A stretch of 64,000 nucleotides of DNA from Bryobacterales bacterium (GCA_028819255.1 JAPPMB010000064.1:107569-171568); one strand, 5' to 3'. Positions 40,900-52,182 are shown, numbered from the stretch's first letter. Made by a program: numbers and translations. The notes: generated from the letters alone by a model not told the origin.

Positions 40900-42099
40900 C
40901 TAGCCGCCCAGGAAGGGAAGGGCGGCGAAGAAGGCCAGACATGCTGCGAGCGCGAGGTTGATCCACAGCGGATTCCTGTTTGCACGGCCCACCCATGCGC
41001 GGCGGCCGTTCAAGAGCAGCAGCGTGAGGGCCAGCAGGGGTAGGAACATGGCTCCAAGAACGCCGTAGGTCAGCTGAATCTGCCTTACGGGGGCGTTCAG
41101 AAGAAACAGCGGAACGACGGCGACCAGCAGGACAGAGACCCGGTAGGGCGTCGAACCCCTCAGATCGCCGGACGAGGGACTGCGAAGGCGCACGAAATCC
41201 GCAAACATGTACGGGATGCTCTGCCAGACTCCGAGCAGACTGGAAAAGACTGCACCCCAGAAACCCACGAGGAACACCCACTTGCCGATCGGACCGGCGG
41301 CCGCTGCAAGGCGATCGGCCATCTGTGTGGCGAGGGCTGCGCCGCCGCCCTCCACGTCGATCTGCGAGCCGATGATGATCACGCAGAATCCGAACACCGC
41401 TGTGACGCCGTTTCCGACTCCCAGGTCGATTCGACAGGTGCGGAGCATTCCCGCGCCACGGCGATTCTGTTCTTGGATCCAGTAGCCGTAGGACAGGAGT
41501 GTGACAGTGCCTCCCACGCCGCCGAGCACTGCCAGCACCCACGCCTGCCCGCCCTGAGGCACGGACGGAACGAACCCGGCCGCGATCTCGGAAAGCGGCG
41601 GGGCGATCATCGCCGCTGTCGCGACCACCGTGACGAACATCAACCCGATCAGCACGGACATGACCGACTCGAAGACCTTGAAGCTGCCTCGCAGGATGAT
41701 TGCCACCCCCACAAGGGAGTGGATGACGGCCCAGTACAGGACAGAGTCTTCCGCTGCGCCGATGGGAAGCAGCGCAGTGCCGGCGATCCCGCACGCATTC
41801 GCCAGGGCGCGGCCCACAACCACGGTGAAGAGCGTCAGATAGGCGAGGAACACCCAGCGAATCCAGGACCCCAGCCTGTCGTTCCAGCCCTCGAGCAGCG
41901 TCGTGCCGGTCGCCAGCTGCCAGCGGGCAACTCCTTCACTGAGCACGAACTTCAGGAACGCTCCTGCAAGCACGGCCCACAACACGGTCGTGCCGAGTTC
42001 GGTTCCGGCCAGCGTTCCCGTCACGAGGTCTCCCGCGCCGACACCAGTCGCAGCCATCATCAGGCCGGGAGCAATCACGCTGTACCAGTTCATCTTCAT
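40900..42099 (-). CDS. Nramp-family divalent metal transporter
   Basis: 399 aa, multiple TM; PGLMMAATGVGAGDLVTGTLAGTELGTTVLWAVLAGAFLKFVLSEGVARWQLATGTTLLEG. Confidence 0.88.
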   Translation of the reverse strand: MKMNWYSVIAPGLMMAATGVGAGDLVTGTLAGTELGTTVLWAVLAGAFLKFVLSEGVARWQLATGTTLLEGWNDRLGSWIRWVFLAYLTLFTVVVGRALANACGIAGTALLPIGAAEDSVLYWAVIHSLVGVAIILRGSFKVFESVMSVLIGLMFVTVVATAAMIAPPLSEIAAGFVPSVPQGGQAWVLAVLGGVGGTVTLLSYGYWIQEQNRRGAGMLRTCRIDLGVGNGVTAVFGFCVIIIGSQIDVEGGGAALATQMADRLAAAAGPIGKWVFLVGFWGAVFSSLLGVWQSIPYMFADFVRLRSPSSGDLRGSTPYRVSVLLVAVVPLFLLNAPVRQIQLTYGVLGAMFLPLLALTLLLLNGRRAWVGRANRNPLWINLALAACLAFFAALPFLGG

Positions 42100-42194
42100 G
42101 AGAGGGTGCCGGGCATCGCGGAATGCCCGGCAAGGTGACAGATTAGCCTATGTCGGAGACGGGATCCGCTGTGAGACGATAGGGCCGACCAGCC

Positions 42195-43715
42195 ATGCGA
42201 GTGTCGATATCGAGACGAGAATTCCTTTCCACTGCGGCAGCCGCAGCCGGGGGACTCTCGTGCGCTCCGGATGCGCCGGCCGAGGCCGTTCCTCCCAACG
42301 TCGTGCTGCTGATGGGCGACGACCACGGCTGGCATGAGACGGGATACAACGGGCATCCCCACGTGGCGACGCCGGTGCTCGATGAGATGGCGGCGTCCGG
42401 GCTGCGCCTTGACCGCTTCTACTCGGCGGCTCCCGTCTGCTCCCCCACTCGCGGCAGCGTCATGACCGGGCGCCATCCGAACCGCTACGGGACATTCAGT
42501 GCAAACTGGTCAGTCCGTCCGGAGGAAATCGGCATCGCCGAGATTCTGAGCAAGGCCGGGTACGCTTGCGGGCATTTCGGCAAGTGGCATCTTGGGCCCG
42601 TCAAGGCCGACTCCCCGACCAACCCGGGCGCGTTCGGCTTCGAGGAATGGCTGTCTCACGACAACTTCTTTGAGATGAACCCGTTTCTGTCCCGAAACGG
42701 AGGGCCGCCTGAGAGGCATGAAGGCGAGAGCTCGAAGATTGTGATCGACGCCGCGAGGCGGTTCATCGAGAGGGCCGCCGAGTCCGGGCGTCCGTTCTTT
42801 GTCGTCGTGTGGTTCGGCTCGCCGCACGAGCCCTACAGCGGTCTCCCGGAAGATCTCGAAGCGTACTCAGACCTGCCCGAGGGCCTGAAGGAGTCAACGG
42901 GGGCAATCACTTCCATGGAGACGGGGCTTCGGACGAGGGTCCGTCTCGACAAGATCCTGCAGGCCCGCTATGCGGAGATCACCGCGATGGACCGCGCGAT
43001 CGGGGACTTGCGGGACTACCTGCGGGACAGCGAACTCCGCCGGAACACGCTGCTCTGGTACTGCAGCGACAATGGCGCCCCGTCCGAGAGCACCTTCAAG
43101 TCGCCGCTCCGAGCCAGCAAGGGGAGCGTCTATGAAGGCGGCGTTCGAGTGCCGTCGGTGATCGAATGGCCGGAGCGGATCGCCCAGCCCGCCAGCACCG
43201 CCGTCAACGCTGTGACCAGCGACATCCTCCCGACGCTGTGCGAGCTCACCGCCCAGCCTCTCCCGGACCGCCCCCTCGATGGAATCAGCCTCGTTCCGCT
43301 CCTGGACGGCTCCATGGAGGCGCGGCCCAGTCCGATCTGCTTCTGGAGGTTCGAACCGGACCGAGACCTGGAAACCGAGCCGTACATTGATCCGGAGCTG
43401 CAGAAGGGGACGACGCCTCTTGTCAAGTACATGGACGGCAGACTCACCCGCCACTTTCGCAACTTCCACTTCGAGTCTCCCGACCCAACGGACTTCGCCG
43501 GCCCGCGCGCGATTCTTGACAGCAGATACAAGCTCGTTCTCGACGGGGACCGCCAAGACGGTCCCGGACGGGAGCTCTTCGACATGCGGGAGGATCCGGC
43601 TGAGAGCCGGGACGTCGCCGGCGACAACCCGGAAACCCATCAGCAGTTGGAAAGGGAGCTCGTGAACTGGCAGGAGTCCGTGCTGCGGAGCCTGACGGGG
43701 GCTGATTATTCCTGA
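42195..43715 (+). CDS. Sulfatase (CSPTR active-site motif)
   Basis: Exported-type N-terminus; PPNVVLLMGDDHGWHETGYNGHPHVATPVLDEMAASGLRLDRFYSAAPVCSPTRGSVMTGRHPNRYG; FGKWHLGP. Confidence 0.95.
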   Translation: MRVSISRREFLSTAAAAAGGLSCAPDAPAEAVPPNVVLLMGDDHGWHETGYNGHPHVATPVLDEMAASGLRLDRFYSAAPVCSPTRGSVMTGRHPNRYGTFSANWSVRPEEIGIAEILSKAGYACGHFGKWHLGPVKADSPTNPGAFGFEEWLSHDNFFEMNPFLSRNGGPPERHEGESSKIVIDAARRFIERAAESGRPFFVVVWFGSPHEPYSGLPEDLEAYSDLPEGLKESTGAITSMETGLRTRVRLDKILQARYAEITAMDRAIGDLRDYLRDSELRRNTLLWYCSDNGAPSESTFKSPLRASKGSVYEGGVRVPSVIEWPERIAQPASTAVNAVTSDILPTLCELTAQPLPDRPLDGISLVPLLDGSMEARPSPICFWRFEPDRDLETEPYIDPELQKGTTPLVKYMDGRLTRHFRNFHFESPDPTDFAGPRAILDSRYKLVLDGDRQDGPGRELFDMREDPAESRDVAGDNPETHQQLERELVNWQESVLRSLTGADYS

Positions 43716-43731
43716 GCGCCTGGGAAGCGAG

Positions 43732-44493
43732 TCAGTACGCCCAAGGCCCGCGCGTGAAGATCCCTCCGTCGACCATCAGTGTCTGACCTGAAACGAATTC
43801 CGCCGCGTCCGTACACAGGAAGGCCACGGCCTCGGCCACGTCGCGCGGGTAGCCCACCCTTCCCATCGGTGTGAGCCTCGACCACTGTCCGGCATAGTCG
43901 TCGGCTTCCCGACTGGTTCTCCCGATCAGGATGGCGCCCGGCGCCACGCAGTTGACCGTGATGCCGTACCTGCCCAGTTCGGCTGCCGCCACCTTCGTGA
44001 ACTGCTCCATCCCTCCCTTGCTGGCCGTGTAGCTGACGAGATTCGGGAATGCAACCTTGTTGCATCCTGATCCAATGTTGACAATGCGTCCGCCGCCCTT
44101 GTCCTTCATGTGCCGCGCCGCAAGCTGCGTACACAGGAAGCAGCCCTTGAGATTCGTGTCGATGACGCGATCCCAGTCCTCCTCGCGAAGGTCGAGCAGG
44201 GGCGACCACACCTGTGTTCCGGCGTTGTTGACGAGGATGTCGAGACGCTCGAATCGAGTGAGAACCGTGTCGAACATTCGCTGGACCTGGGCGGATTCCG
44301 CCACGGACCCCTGAACGGAGAAAGCGGTCCGGCCGTCCTGGCGAACGGCCTTGACAACTTCCTCCGCGCCCTTGGAGTCCGAATGGTAGTTGACCGCGAC
44401 GTCGCAGCCAAGAGCCCCCAGGCGCCTGGCGATTCCCTTTCCTATGCCCTTGCTGGCCCCAGTGACCAGCGCGGACTTGCGCGTGAGATCCAT
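43732..44493 (-). CDS. Short-chain dehydrogenase/reductase
   Basis: 253 aa; SALVTGASKGIGKGIARRLGALGCDVAVNYH, LVNNAGTQVW, YTASKGGMEQFTKVAAAELGRYGITVNCVAPGAI. Confidence 0.94.
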   Translation of the reverse strand: MDLTRKSALVTGASKGIGKGIARRLGALGCDVAVNYHSDSKGAEEVVKAVRQDGRTAFSVQGSVAESAQVQRMFDTVLTRFERLDILVNNAGTQVWSPLLDLREEDWDRVIDTNLKGCFLCTQLAARHMKDKGGGRIVNIGSGCNKVAFPNLVSYTASKGGMEQFTKVAAAELGRYGITVNCVAPGAILIGRTSREADDYAGQWSRLTPMGRVGYPRDVAEAVAFLCTDAAEFVSGQTLMVDGGIFTRGPWAY

Positions 44494-44929
44494 AGCGAGG
44501 CGTTTCGCAGTCTACCAAGGTCCCGACGCTGCCTCGCGAGCCGGGACAAGCGCTGCAGGGGGCGCGACGGCTCCTCGATCCGCGTTGGATCCGGTCCTGG
44601 CCGCCGATTGCCGGGCAGTGCCCAGAGCGGCTCCAGAGGCCGGCCCTCTCGGCTGCTCGAGCCCCGGTCCCTCGCGAGCATCCGCTCACCAACCACCTCG
44701 GACGTCAATTCCAGATTGCGGTCAACGGCGCAAGCCACGGCTGTGCCTGGCAGAAGATGTGCTTCCGCCTCAGTGCAGGGAGGCCACCGGACACGCCTGC
44801 CCAGTGGATACGGGAGCCGACTACCAGATGTCTTCGAACTGCTGCACGGCGGTTGAGGGAACCTCAGATATGAAGTTCCCGCCAGGTCATAGTTCGGACA
44901 TGCTCTCGGCTGTGGAGGTCGGCCGCCGA

Positions 44930-46005
44930 CTAACGTCTCCCTGCACCTGCAGTCTGACTGCCCGTGTCGTCCAGCCCAGCCGACCAGCCAGAGCCCAGAC
45001 TTCCGGAAGTCCGCGTAAGCAGGGTCTTGAGAGCTTTGCTGAAAGTGCTGGCCGGCGTGTAGCCCTCCACTCGCTCCAGCAGTTCACCGTCCCTGCCTAT
45101 GATCAAGCTGGTTGGAATCGCGTTGATCTGGTAGCTCTGCATCGCACTGCCGTCCCCGTCGTGCAGCGAGGGGTAGTCGATATCGTGCTCTCTCAGGTAC
45201 CGCTGGGCGGTTTCCGGATCCTCGTCGCTCACGCCGAGCACGACGAGGCCGTCATCGGAATGCCGCTCATGAAGCTGCTGCAGGTGCGGCAATTCCTGAC
45301 GGCAGGGCTCGCACCATGACGCCCAGAAATTCAGAAGAACGACGTTGCCGCGCAGCTTGGACAGGCTCCAAGGTTTGCCTTCCAGCGAAGCGAGCACGAA
45401 GTCCGGCACCCGGCTGCCCCTTGCCAGATGGGGACCGCGCTTGCGGAGAGAGAGGGAGCCGGGCTGACGGACGCCGAAATTCTTTGCGAACCGGCGCGCG
45501 AATTCGTCGAGTATCGCGCGCCGCAGCTTCGAGTCGCGGGGCAGCGCCAGCTCTGCGCATCGGTGCGGATCCCCGGAGTGCAGGCCCAGTCGATGCCGGC
45601 TGCCACGACTCGCGAGCCAGCGTGACAGCTCCACCGCATGTGTTGCGCCAAGGAAGCCTGCCAGGGAATACGGGCCAAGGAGATAGTAGAGCGGCACTCC
45701 CGGGAGCGTTGCAAGCCAGTACTGCTTGTCGAGTAGCGACCAGTGTGCAGGCGCGCGATTCCGCTGGAGTCGGATCGCCTCGTAGCCGAACGTCTCCGAA
45801 TCGTTTCCGTGCAATTCGACGGTCACGTGCGTGTCCGTGAACACGAGCCTTGCCGGGCGCAGCCTCGTTCCTTCGATGCGAGCGCGGAGCCCCTTCGAAT
45901 AGACCGCGGGTTCAGGACTCGGCAAAGGGCTCGCAGAGGCCGTTCCCAAGTGGAATGCGAGCCCCAGCGCGGCACCCGTTGTCAGGGTCCTAGTTCTGCC
46001 CATGG
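44930..46005 (-). CDS. TlpA-like thioredoxin/redoxin protein with long N-terminal extension
   Basis: MGRTRTLTTGAALGLAFHLGTASA signal; VPDFVLASLEGKPWSLSKLRGNVVLLNFWASWCEPCRQELPHLQQLHERHSDDGLVVLGVSDEDPETAQRYLREHDIDYPSLHDGDGSAMQSYQINAIPTSLIIGRDGEL. Start at 46005. Confidence 0.9.
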
Positions 46006-46597
46006 AATCCTCCTTCCTTGCCGCCCTCTCGCGACGGCGATTCGACGCGCTCGATCGCCGAGACAATCCGCCGGTTCTCAGGTTCAACCAATCAGACGAC
46101 GAGGCGGTGAGGAACGAGTACCGACTTGAACTGACGCCCTCGAGAAGTTCGCCGCCCCTGCTGGGGACCAAGGCCACGCGGCCGAAGTGCCGCACTGCTC
46201 GAATCGGTCGCCAGATCGCGAGACCGGACGGCGTCTTGCCAGTGTGCAGGGCAAGCGGCACTGGCTTGTTGAGCCCCGCGTGACCGACAAGCGCCGGCCG
46301 GAATGGGCATTGAGCGGCGAGAGCTGCCGGCCGTCGCACATCCCTCGCCGGAATTGTCAACATCCGGACTGATCGCCGGTGCGGAAGGACTGGCACAAGC
46401 GATCGACGAGTGCGGACGACATGCGCACACCTCGACGACTGAGGGCGCGTCCTACCCCGATTTCACTGTGGGCGGCGAGCGGGGGGCGCGGCCGCTTTCC
46501 GGCACCCGGATGGCGGACACAGCTGCTGGTCTATTCGATCAACCCTCTCAGGTGTGCTGTCTCTCGAGAGCTCGCGTCCTTGAACCGTGCGGCTTGC

Positions 46598-47491
46598 TTA
46601 TAGATCGGAGAGGGCCTCGCCTATCGTTTCGTATCGAAAAGTGAAGCCGGCATCTGCCGCCGCCTTGGGGACGACACGCTGGGAGGCGAGCAGCACCTCC
46701 GCGAACTCGCCGAGTGCCAGTCGAAGAGCGAAGCCCGGGGCGGGGAACAGCGTTGGTCGACTCACCGCGTGCCCCAATGCCTTGGTGAAGCCTAGGTTGC
46801 TGACGGGGTTCGGCGCGCTGCCGTTGACCGGTCCGCGCAGCGATTCGTTTTCCGCAGCGAACACGAACAGTCTGGCCAGATCTTCCACCCGAATCCACGG
46901 CATCCACTGGCGGCCGCTTCCCAGCCTCCCACCAAAGCCGAGCCTGAAGATGGGACGAAGTCTCGCCAGTGCGCCGCCTTCCTTGCCGAGGACCAGTCCG
47001 ACCCTAATGGTGACCACGCGCACGCCGAATTCCTCGGCGCGCATTGCCTCCGACTCCCACGCATGGCAAACGTCGGCGAGGAACCCCGCCGCCCTCGGCG
47101 AATGCTCGTCGAGGATCTCGTCGCCGCGGTCTCCGTAGGCGCCGACGGCCGACGCCGACACCAGCACTGGAGGACAGTCCTTCAGGTTTCGCATGCCCGC
47201 GACAAGATTTCGTGTGCCGAGGACCCTGCTGTCGCGGATGCGGGCCTTCTTGCTGGCCGTCCAGCGACCTTCCGCCACAGGCTCGCCCGCCAGGTGAAAC
47301 ACCGCCTCGCACCCGTCAAGCGACTCGGGGGGCGGCTGGCCGCTGTTCGGAATCCAGCGGAAGCATGCGGCCTTCCAGAGTTCCGAAGGGGCCGATTCCG
47401 GCGACCGAGTGAGAACGTTTGGAGTCTCGATCAGTCCGCAGAGATGTTTGCCGACAAATCCCGTGCCGCCTGTGACGAGAGCCTTGAGCAT
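46598..47491 (-). CDS. TIGR01777-family (YfcH-like) epimerase
   Basis: MLKALVTGGTGFVGKHLCGLIE; FHLAGEPVAEGRWTASKKARIRDSRVLGTRNLV; VSASAVGAYGDRGDEILDE; start at 47491. Confidence 0.9.
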   Translation of the reverse strand: MLKALVTGGTGFVGKHLCGLIETPNVLTRSPESAPSELWKAACFRWIPNSGQPPPESLDGCEAVFHLAGEPVAEGRWTASKKARIRDSRVLGTRNLVAGMRNLKDCPPVLVSASAVGAYGDRGDEILDEHSPRAAGFLADVCHAWESEAMRAEEFGVRVVTIRVGLVLGKEGGALARLRPIFRLGFGGRLGSGRQWMPWIRVEDLARLFVFAAENESLRGPVNGSAPNPVSNLGFTKALGHAVSRPTLFPAPGFALRLALGEFAEVLLASQRVVPKAAADAGFTFRYETIGEALSDL

Positions 47492-48066
47492 GTGCCTCAT
47501 CCTACATGGAGGTTGCCTTGGGACCGACCTGAGATCACATCGCGTCAGAAACAGCTCGGTTTCGGAGCATGCGGGCAGCAGTTGGTCAGCGGCCCGGCGT
47601 CCTAGGCGTTTAGGTTGGGAACCGCAGGAGCCGATGGCGAGCCGGCGTTTCATGTCGAGGTCTATCCACTCAGGCTGCGCACTCATGGTACGAAACGGGC
47701 GCCGCCACCACCAAGCCGGTACTGGAGAAGCGCCCAAGCGTCGCTCCCGCACCCGTTAGATCGCGCGACCTGCCAGATGCCTGTTGATGTCCCCGGACCA
47801 TCGTCGAGCGCATGATCTTCCTCAGGCTGTCCTCCCGAGGTGCGGTGTGGCGGCGGGATTGAGGTCCCGTGTAGGATCCCGGCCGGAATTGTGCGCTTTT
47901 CTGCGATCCACTGGGAGCGCTCCTTTCGCTCGGGCAGACCGTAGCGCAACCCAACTCCACCCTCCGACCAAATGCCCAGCGAGGGTTCCATGGGATCCCA
48001 ACACAAGACCTGCCGATTCTCGAGCGGGATCTTGCCCTCGCATGGGTGCGGCTATCATGGACTCTC

Positions 48067-49350
48067 ATGTCGTTTGCCGACTGCCTGCGAATTGCAGCCC
48101 TGTTCGGAACCGCGGTGTCGGCGCTCGCGGTCGAGAAGCCGAACATCGTCTTCATACTCGCCGACGATGTTGGCGACCAGGCAATCGGCTGCTACGGCGG
48201 AACCTCCTACTCCACTCCCCGAGTCGATCGATTGGCGGCCGGCGGTGCGCGATTTCGCCATTGCTACTCAATGCCCGTTTGCCATCCCACGCGCGTCACG
48301 CTAATGACCGGGAAGTATCCGTTTCGGGTCGGTAATGCGCCTTGGGGAACTTTTCCAAAGGCCCTTGAGGGCGAGACGATTGCAAACCGACTGAAAGAGC
48401 TTGGCTACGCGACCGCCGTGGCGGGAAAGTGGCAGCTGACCCTGCTTCGGGAAGATCCCGACCACCCGAAGCGTCTCGGATTCGACCGCTGGTCGCTGTT
48501 CGGCTGGCATGAGGGTCCCAGATACTATCGACCGCTGATCTACGAGGACGGGAGGATCCGGCCGGACGTGGGTGACCGCTACGGTCCGGACGTCTACGTT
48601 GATCTCCTTGTCGAATTCATGCGCGCCAACCGCGAAAAGCCGTTCTTCGCCTTCTACTCGATGGCGCTGGCTCACGACGTGACCGACGATATCGGTCATC
48701 CGCCCCCGCTCGGCCCGCAAGGCCACTACGACAGCTACGGGCGAATGGTCGAAAACATGGATGAGCTCGTTGGCCGGCTGGTCGATGCTGCGGAAGAGCT
48801 GGGAATTCGTGAGAGGACGCTCTTTCTGTTCACTGCCGACAACGGCTCTCCAAGGGCGAGCTACTACACCGCCCAGGGCAACGAGATGCTGAAGCAGCCC
48901 ATCGAGTTTACGTGGAACGGAAGCACCTACCGCGGCGGAAAGGGCGAGCTGACGGACGGCGGGACCCGTGTCCCTCTTGTTGCGAACTGGCCGGGTACGA
49001 TTCCCGCCGGGCAGGTCGTGGACGACCTTGTGGATTTCAGCGACTGGCTTCCAACATTCGTGGAACTAGCCGGAGGAACGGCCGGGGCCAGTCTGGACGG
49101 AGTGAGCCTCGCCGGCCGCCTGCGTGGCGGGGAGGGGTCGGGCCGGAATTGGGCTTACGCTTCCGGGCGCGGCGGCCAATGGGTCCGGACGCAGCGCTGG
49201 AAACTCTATGACGACGGTCGCCTCTTTGACATGGCCGGAGGGCGCGAGGAGGTCGAGCCGGTCTCGATCAGCCAGGCTTCCGCCGAGGCCCGGCGTGCCA
49301 GAGCGGAGCTCGAGGCAGCCGCTCGCCTCGTTGCCCGCACTGATCGCTAG
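48067..49350 (+). CDS. Sulfatase (CHPTR active-site motif)
   Basis: KPNIVFILADDVGDQAIGCYGGTSYSTPRVDRLAAGGARFRHCYSMPVCHPTRVTLMTGKYPFRVG; signal peptide-like N-terminus. Confidence 0.95.
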   Translation: MSFADCLRIAALFGTAVSALAVEKPNIVFILADDVGDQAIGCYGGTSYSTPRVDRLAAGGARFRHCYSMPVCHPTRVTLMTGKYPFRVGNAPWGTFPKALEGETIANRLKELGYATAVAGKWQLTLLREDPDHPKRLGFDRWSLFGWHEGPRYYRPLIYEDGRIRPDVGDRYGPDVYVDLLVEFMRANREKPFFAFYSMALAHDVTDDIGHPPPLGPQGHYDSYGRMVENMDELVGRLVDAAEELGIRERTLFLFTADNGSPRASYYTAQGNEMLKQPIEFTWNGSTYRGGKGELTDGGTRVPLVANWPGTIPAGQVVDDLVDFSDWLPTFVELAGGTAGASLDGVSLAGRLRGGEGSGRNWAYASGRGGQWVRTQRWKLYDDGRLFDMAGGREEVEPVSISQASAEARRARAELEAAARLVARTDR

Positions 49351-49359
49351 GCTGCTTCC

Positions 49360-50238
49360 TTGAGAGCGCTTCTCCTTGGGGCCGGCGGCCAGCTCGGTAT
49401 CGATCTGGTCCGCGAGTGCCGAGGCCGGGGCCATGAAGTCCATGCCTTGTGCCGGGACGACTGCGACATTGCGGACGAGGAGTCCGTGCGGAGCGAGATT
49501 CGGGATTTCCGGCCCGACTGGGTCATCAACGCAGCAGCCTACAATCACGTGGATCGAGCGGAGAGGGAACCTGAGAACGCCCTCCGGGTGAACGCGCTCG
49601 CCGTCCGGACGATCGCCGGGGCCTGCCAGCGGCTGGGAGCCACGTTGCTGCACTTTTCGACCGACTATGTGTTTGGCGGCGACAAGGATACCCCGTACGA
49701 AGAGAAAGACATGCCCGCTCCCCGCTCGGCCTACGGTGTTTCGAAGCTGGCGGGGGAGCTGTTCGTCCAGCACGGTTGCGCGCGCCACTACGTGCTGCGG
49801 GTGGCGGGCCTGTACGGGCCCCCGGGCCGCTACACGAAGCGCGGCAACTTCGTGGAGTTCGTTTTGCGAGGGTGCGCCGCGGGCGTCCGCCTTAGAATTG
49901 CGGAAGACTCCATCGCGTCGCCGACATACGGTCCGGCAGTCTCCATTCGCTCCGTCGACATTCTGGAGCGCCGGATTCCATTCGGTCTCTACCATCTGGG
50001 GGGAGGGCAAGCGGTCAGCTGGTTTGAGTTCGCGGGGAGAATCGCTAGGACGGCTGCGTGTCCCGCCGATCTCGTCGCGGCGAGAAGTCTCGATCTTCCT
50101 TTCCTCGCAACGCGCCCGCTCTATTCGGCACTCTCCAACAAGAGGATCGAGAAGACGGGAATCGAGCCGATGCCGGGTATGGACGGATCCTTGCGAGAAT
50201 ACATGGTCCGCCGCGACCGGGAGCGCCCTCCCGAATGA
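49360..50238 (+). CDS. rfbD: dTDP-4-dehydrorhamnose reductase
   Basis: 292 aa; MRALLLGAGGQLGIDLVRECRGRGHEVHAL, WVINAAAYNHVDRAEREPENALRVNALAVRTIA, HFSTDYVFGGDKDTPYEEKDMPAPRSAYGVSKLAGELFV. Confidence 0.94.
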   Translation: MRALLLGAGGQLGIDLVRECRGRGHEVHALCRDDCDIADEESVRSEIRDFRPDWVINAAAYNHVDRAEREPENALRVNALAVRTIAGACQRLGATLLHFSTDYVFGGDKDTPYEEKDMPAPRSAYGVSKLAGELFVQHGCARHYVLRVAGLYGPPGRYTKRGNFVEFVLRGCAAGVRLRIAEDSIASPTYGPAVSIRSVDILERRIPFGLYHLGGGQAVSWFEFAGRIARTAACPADLVAARSLDLPFLATRPLYSALSNKRIEKTGIEPMPGMDGSLREYMVRRDRERPPE

Positions 50239-50290
50239 GGCTGGCAGCAATCCCGAGTATTCCGATCGGGAAAGGGTATAATGGCCTCAG

Positions 50291-51403
50291 ATGCCCGCGG
50301 CGACGGTAGTGGGAGTAGGTGAGTTGTCTCCACCGGTCGCCTCGTATGCGGCTTCGTTTCGCCAGTTGAGCGATCTGTATCTGCTGGCTGAGGGCGGGTA
50401 CGCGCCGATCCGGAAGTTCCTGAACTCGGTCGAGACCCGTTCCGTCTGCCAGTCGATGCACCTCACCACGGGTGAGCCTTGGAGCATCCCACCGGTGTTC
50501 CCGATTGATTCCGTCACTAGGGCGCGTCTGGCCTCGGCGGATCAGGTGGTTCTGATGGACGGCGATGCCCCGGCGGGGATCCTTCGCATCGAGGACATCT
50601 TTCCGCTTGAAAAGGACCTGTACGCGGACACGGTCTTCCGCACCAGTGACGGCAGCCACCCCGGTGTCCGCTGGCTGGCCGGCGCGGGACCGTATTCGAT
50701 CGCCGGGACGGTCGAGCTCTTCCCGGAATGGGAACTCGATGTCCCGGGGTCACTGCCCATCTCGCCTCGTGACACCGCCGCCCTGATCGGCGACAGAGGC
50801 TGGGAGACCGTTGTCGGCTTCCAGACGCGCAATCCCATCCACCGGGCTCACGAATTCTGCACGAAGATTGCCCTGGAGACGGCCGACGGCCTTGTGATCC
50901 ACCCGGTGCTCGGCGAGACGAAGCCGGACGACACACCGCCGGAGGTCCGTCTCGCCTGCTACGACGTCCTGCTGCGGAACTACTATTCGCCGGACTACGT
51001 GATGCTGGCGGGTTTCCCTGGCTGGATGCGTTACGCGGGCCCGCGGGAGGCCGTCTTCCACGCCCAGATCCGAAAGAACTACGGGATGACGCACTTCATT
51101 GTCGGAAGGGACCACGCTGGGGTGGGCAGCCACTACGGCCCGTTCGACGCTCACCGGATCTTTTCGGAGTTCCTGCCCGGCGAAATCGGGATCGAGCCCA
51201 TCTTCTTCGACTTTGTCCACTACTGCCGGACGTGCGAGGGCATGGCGTCGAAGAAGACCTGCGCACACCCTCGGGAACATCGCGTCCACCTCTCGGGCAG
51301 CGAGCTGCGCCGGATGCTGCGGGAAGGCAGGATGCCGCCCCGGGAGTTCACGCGGCCCGAGGTGGCCGAGATCCTCATTTCGGCCTCAAGGGAGGTTTCG
51401 TGA
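50291..51403 (+). CDS. sat: Sulfate adenylyltransferase (ATP sulfurylase)
   Basis: 370 aa; VVGFQTRNPIHRAHEFCTKIALE, MRYAGPREAVFHAQIRKNYGMTHFIVGRDHAGVGSHYGPFDAHRIF. Confidence 0.96.
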   Translation: MPAATVVGVGELSPPVASYAASFRQLSDLYLLAEGGYAPIRKFLNSVETRSVCQSMHLTTGEPWSIPPVFPIDSVTRARLASADQVVLMDGDAPAGILRIEDIFPLEKDLYADTVFRTSDGSHPGVRWLAGAGPYSIAGTVELFPEWELDVPGSLPISPRDTAALIGDRGWETVVGFQTRNPIHRAHEFCTKIALETADGLVIHPVLGETKPDDTPPEVRLACYDVLLRNYYSPDYVMLAGFPGWMRYAGPREAVFHAQIRKNYGMTHFIVGRDHAGVGSHYGPFDAHRIFSEFLPGEIGIEPIFFDFVHYCRTCEGMASKKTCAHPREHRVHLSGSELRRMLREGRMPPREFTRPEVAEILISASREVS

Positions 51404-52182
51404 CTCTGCCGGAACCGAGGTTCACCTGGCCTTCGCGGAACGCGACGGCCGAGGAGGTCTTGCGCTGGGGCTTTTCGGAATTCGGCAACCGTCTGGCGAT
51501 CTGCACCAGTTTCCAGGCTACGGGCTCGGTGATGATCGACATGGCAGCCCGTCTGGTCGGGAGCGGCTTCAATGTGTTCAGCATCGACACCGGGCGGCTC
51601 CACGAGGAAACCTACCGGCTCATTGCGGAGTACCGGCGGCGGTACGGCATCACCGTTCAGCTGGTGACTCCGGACGCTGAAGAGCTGGGCTCGATGCTTA
51701 CCCTGCACGGTCCGAACCTCTTCTATGAGGACACCCTGAAGCGGAAGCTGTGCTGCGAAATCCGCAAGGTCCGCCCGCTGAAGCGCAGGCTAGCGACCCT
51801 CGATGCGTGGGTCACCGGTCTGAGGCGGGACCAGACCGCCAGACGCGGCAAGATCGACAAGGTGGCATTGGACGAGGAACACGGTGGTATCGTGAAGCTG
51901 TCGCCGCTCGTCGATTGGCGGAAGGAGCAGGTGTTCGAGTACGCCTCTCAGCACAACGTCCCGCTCCATCCTCTTTACGCGCAGGGCTACCCGAGCATCG
52001 GGTGCCAGCCGTGCACCAGGCCCGTGCGTCCCGGAGAACATTCCCGGGCGGGCCGATGGTGGTGGGAGGACGACGAGGACAAGGAATGCGGCATGCACGT
52101 CTCGCCAACCGGAGTGCGGCGTGAGTTCGATCTCCTGCTGGATGAAGTCCTGCCGGCACGGCGACCCTACGTAGTGCATTAG
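51400..52182 (+). CDS. cysH: APS reductase-type CysH ([4Fe-4S] class)
   Basis: GTG at 51400 overlapping sat stop (GTGA); [53 protein letters not shown] and [13 protein letters not shown] (CC...CxxC), ECGMH. Confidence 0.94.
   Translation: MTLPEPRFTWPSRNATAEEVLRWGFSEFGNRLAICTSFQATGSVMIDMAARLVGSGFNVFSIDTGRLHEETYRLIAEYRRRYGITVQLVTPDAEELGSMLTLHGPNLFYEDTLKRKLCCEIRKVRPLKRRLATLDAWVTGLRRDQTARRGKIDKVALDEEHGGIVKLSPLVDWRKEQVFEYASQHNVPLHPLYAQGYPSIGCQPCTRPVRPGEHSRAGRWWWEDDEDKECGMHVSPTGVRREFDLLLDEVLPARRPYVVH

Noticed and set aside
39102-40985. 627-aa minus-strand ORF
   Set aside because: Antisense to tlyA and nadK.
44494-44929. Short ORFs between the SDR and TlpA-like genes
   Set aside because: No signature or clear start signals; treated as intergenic.
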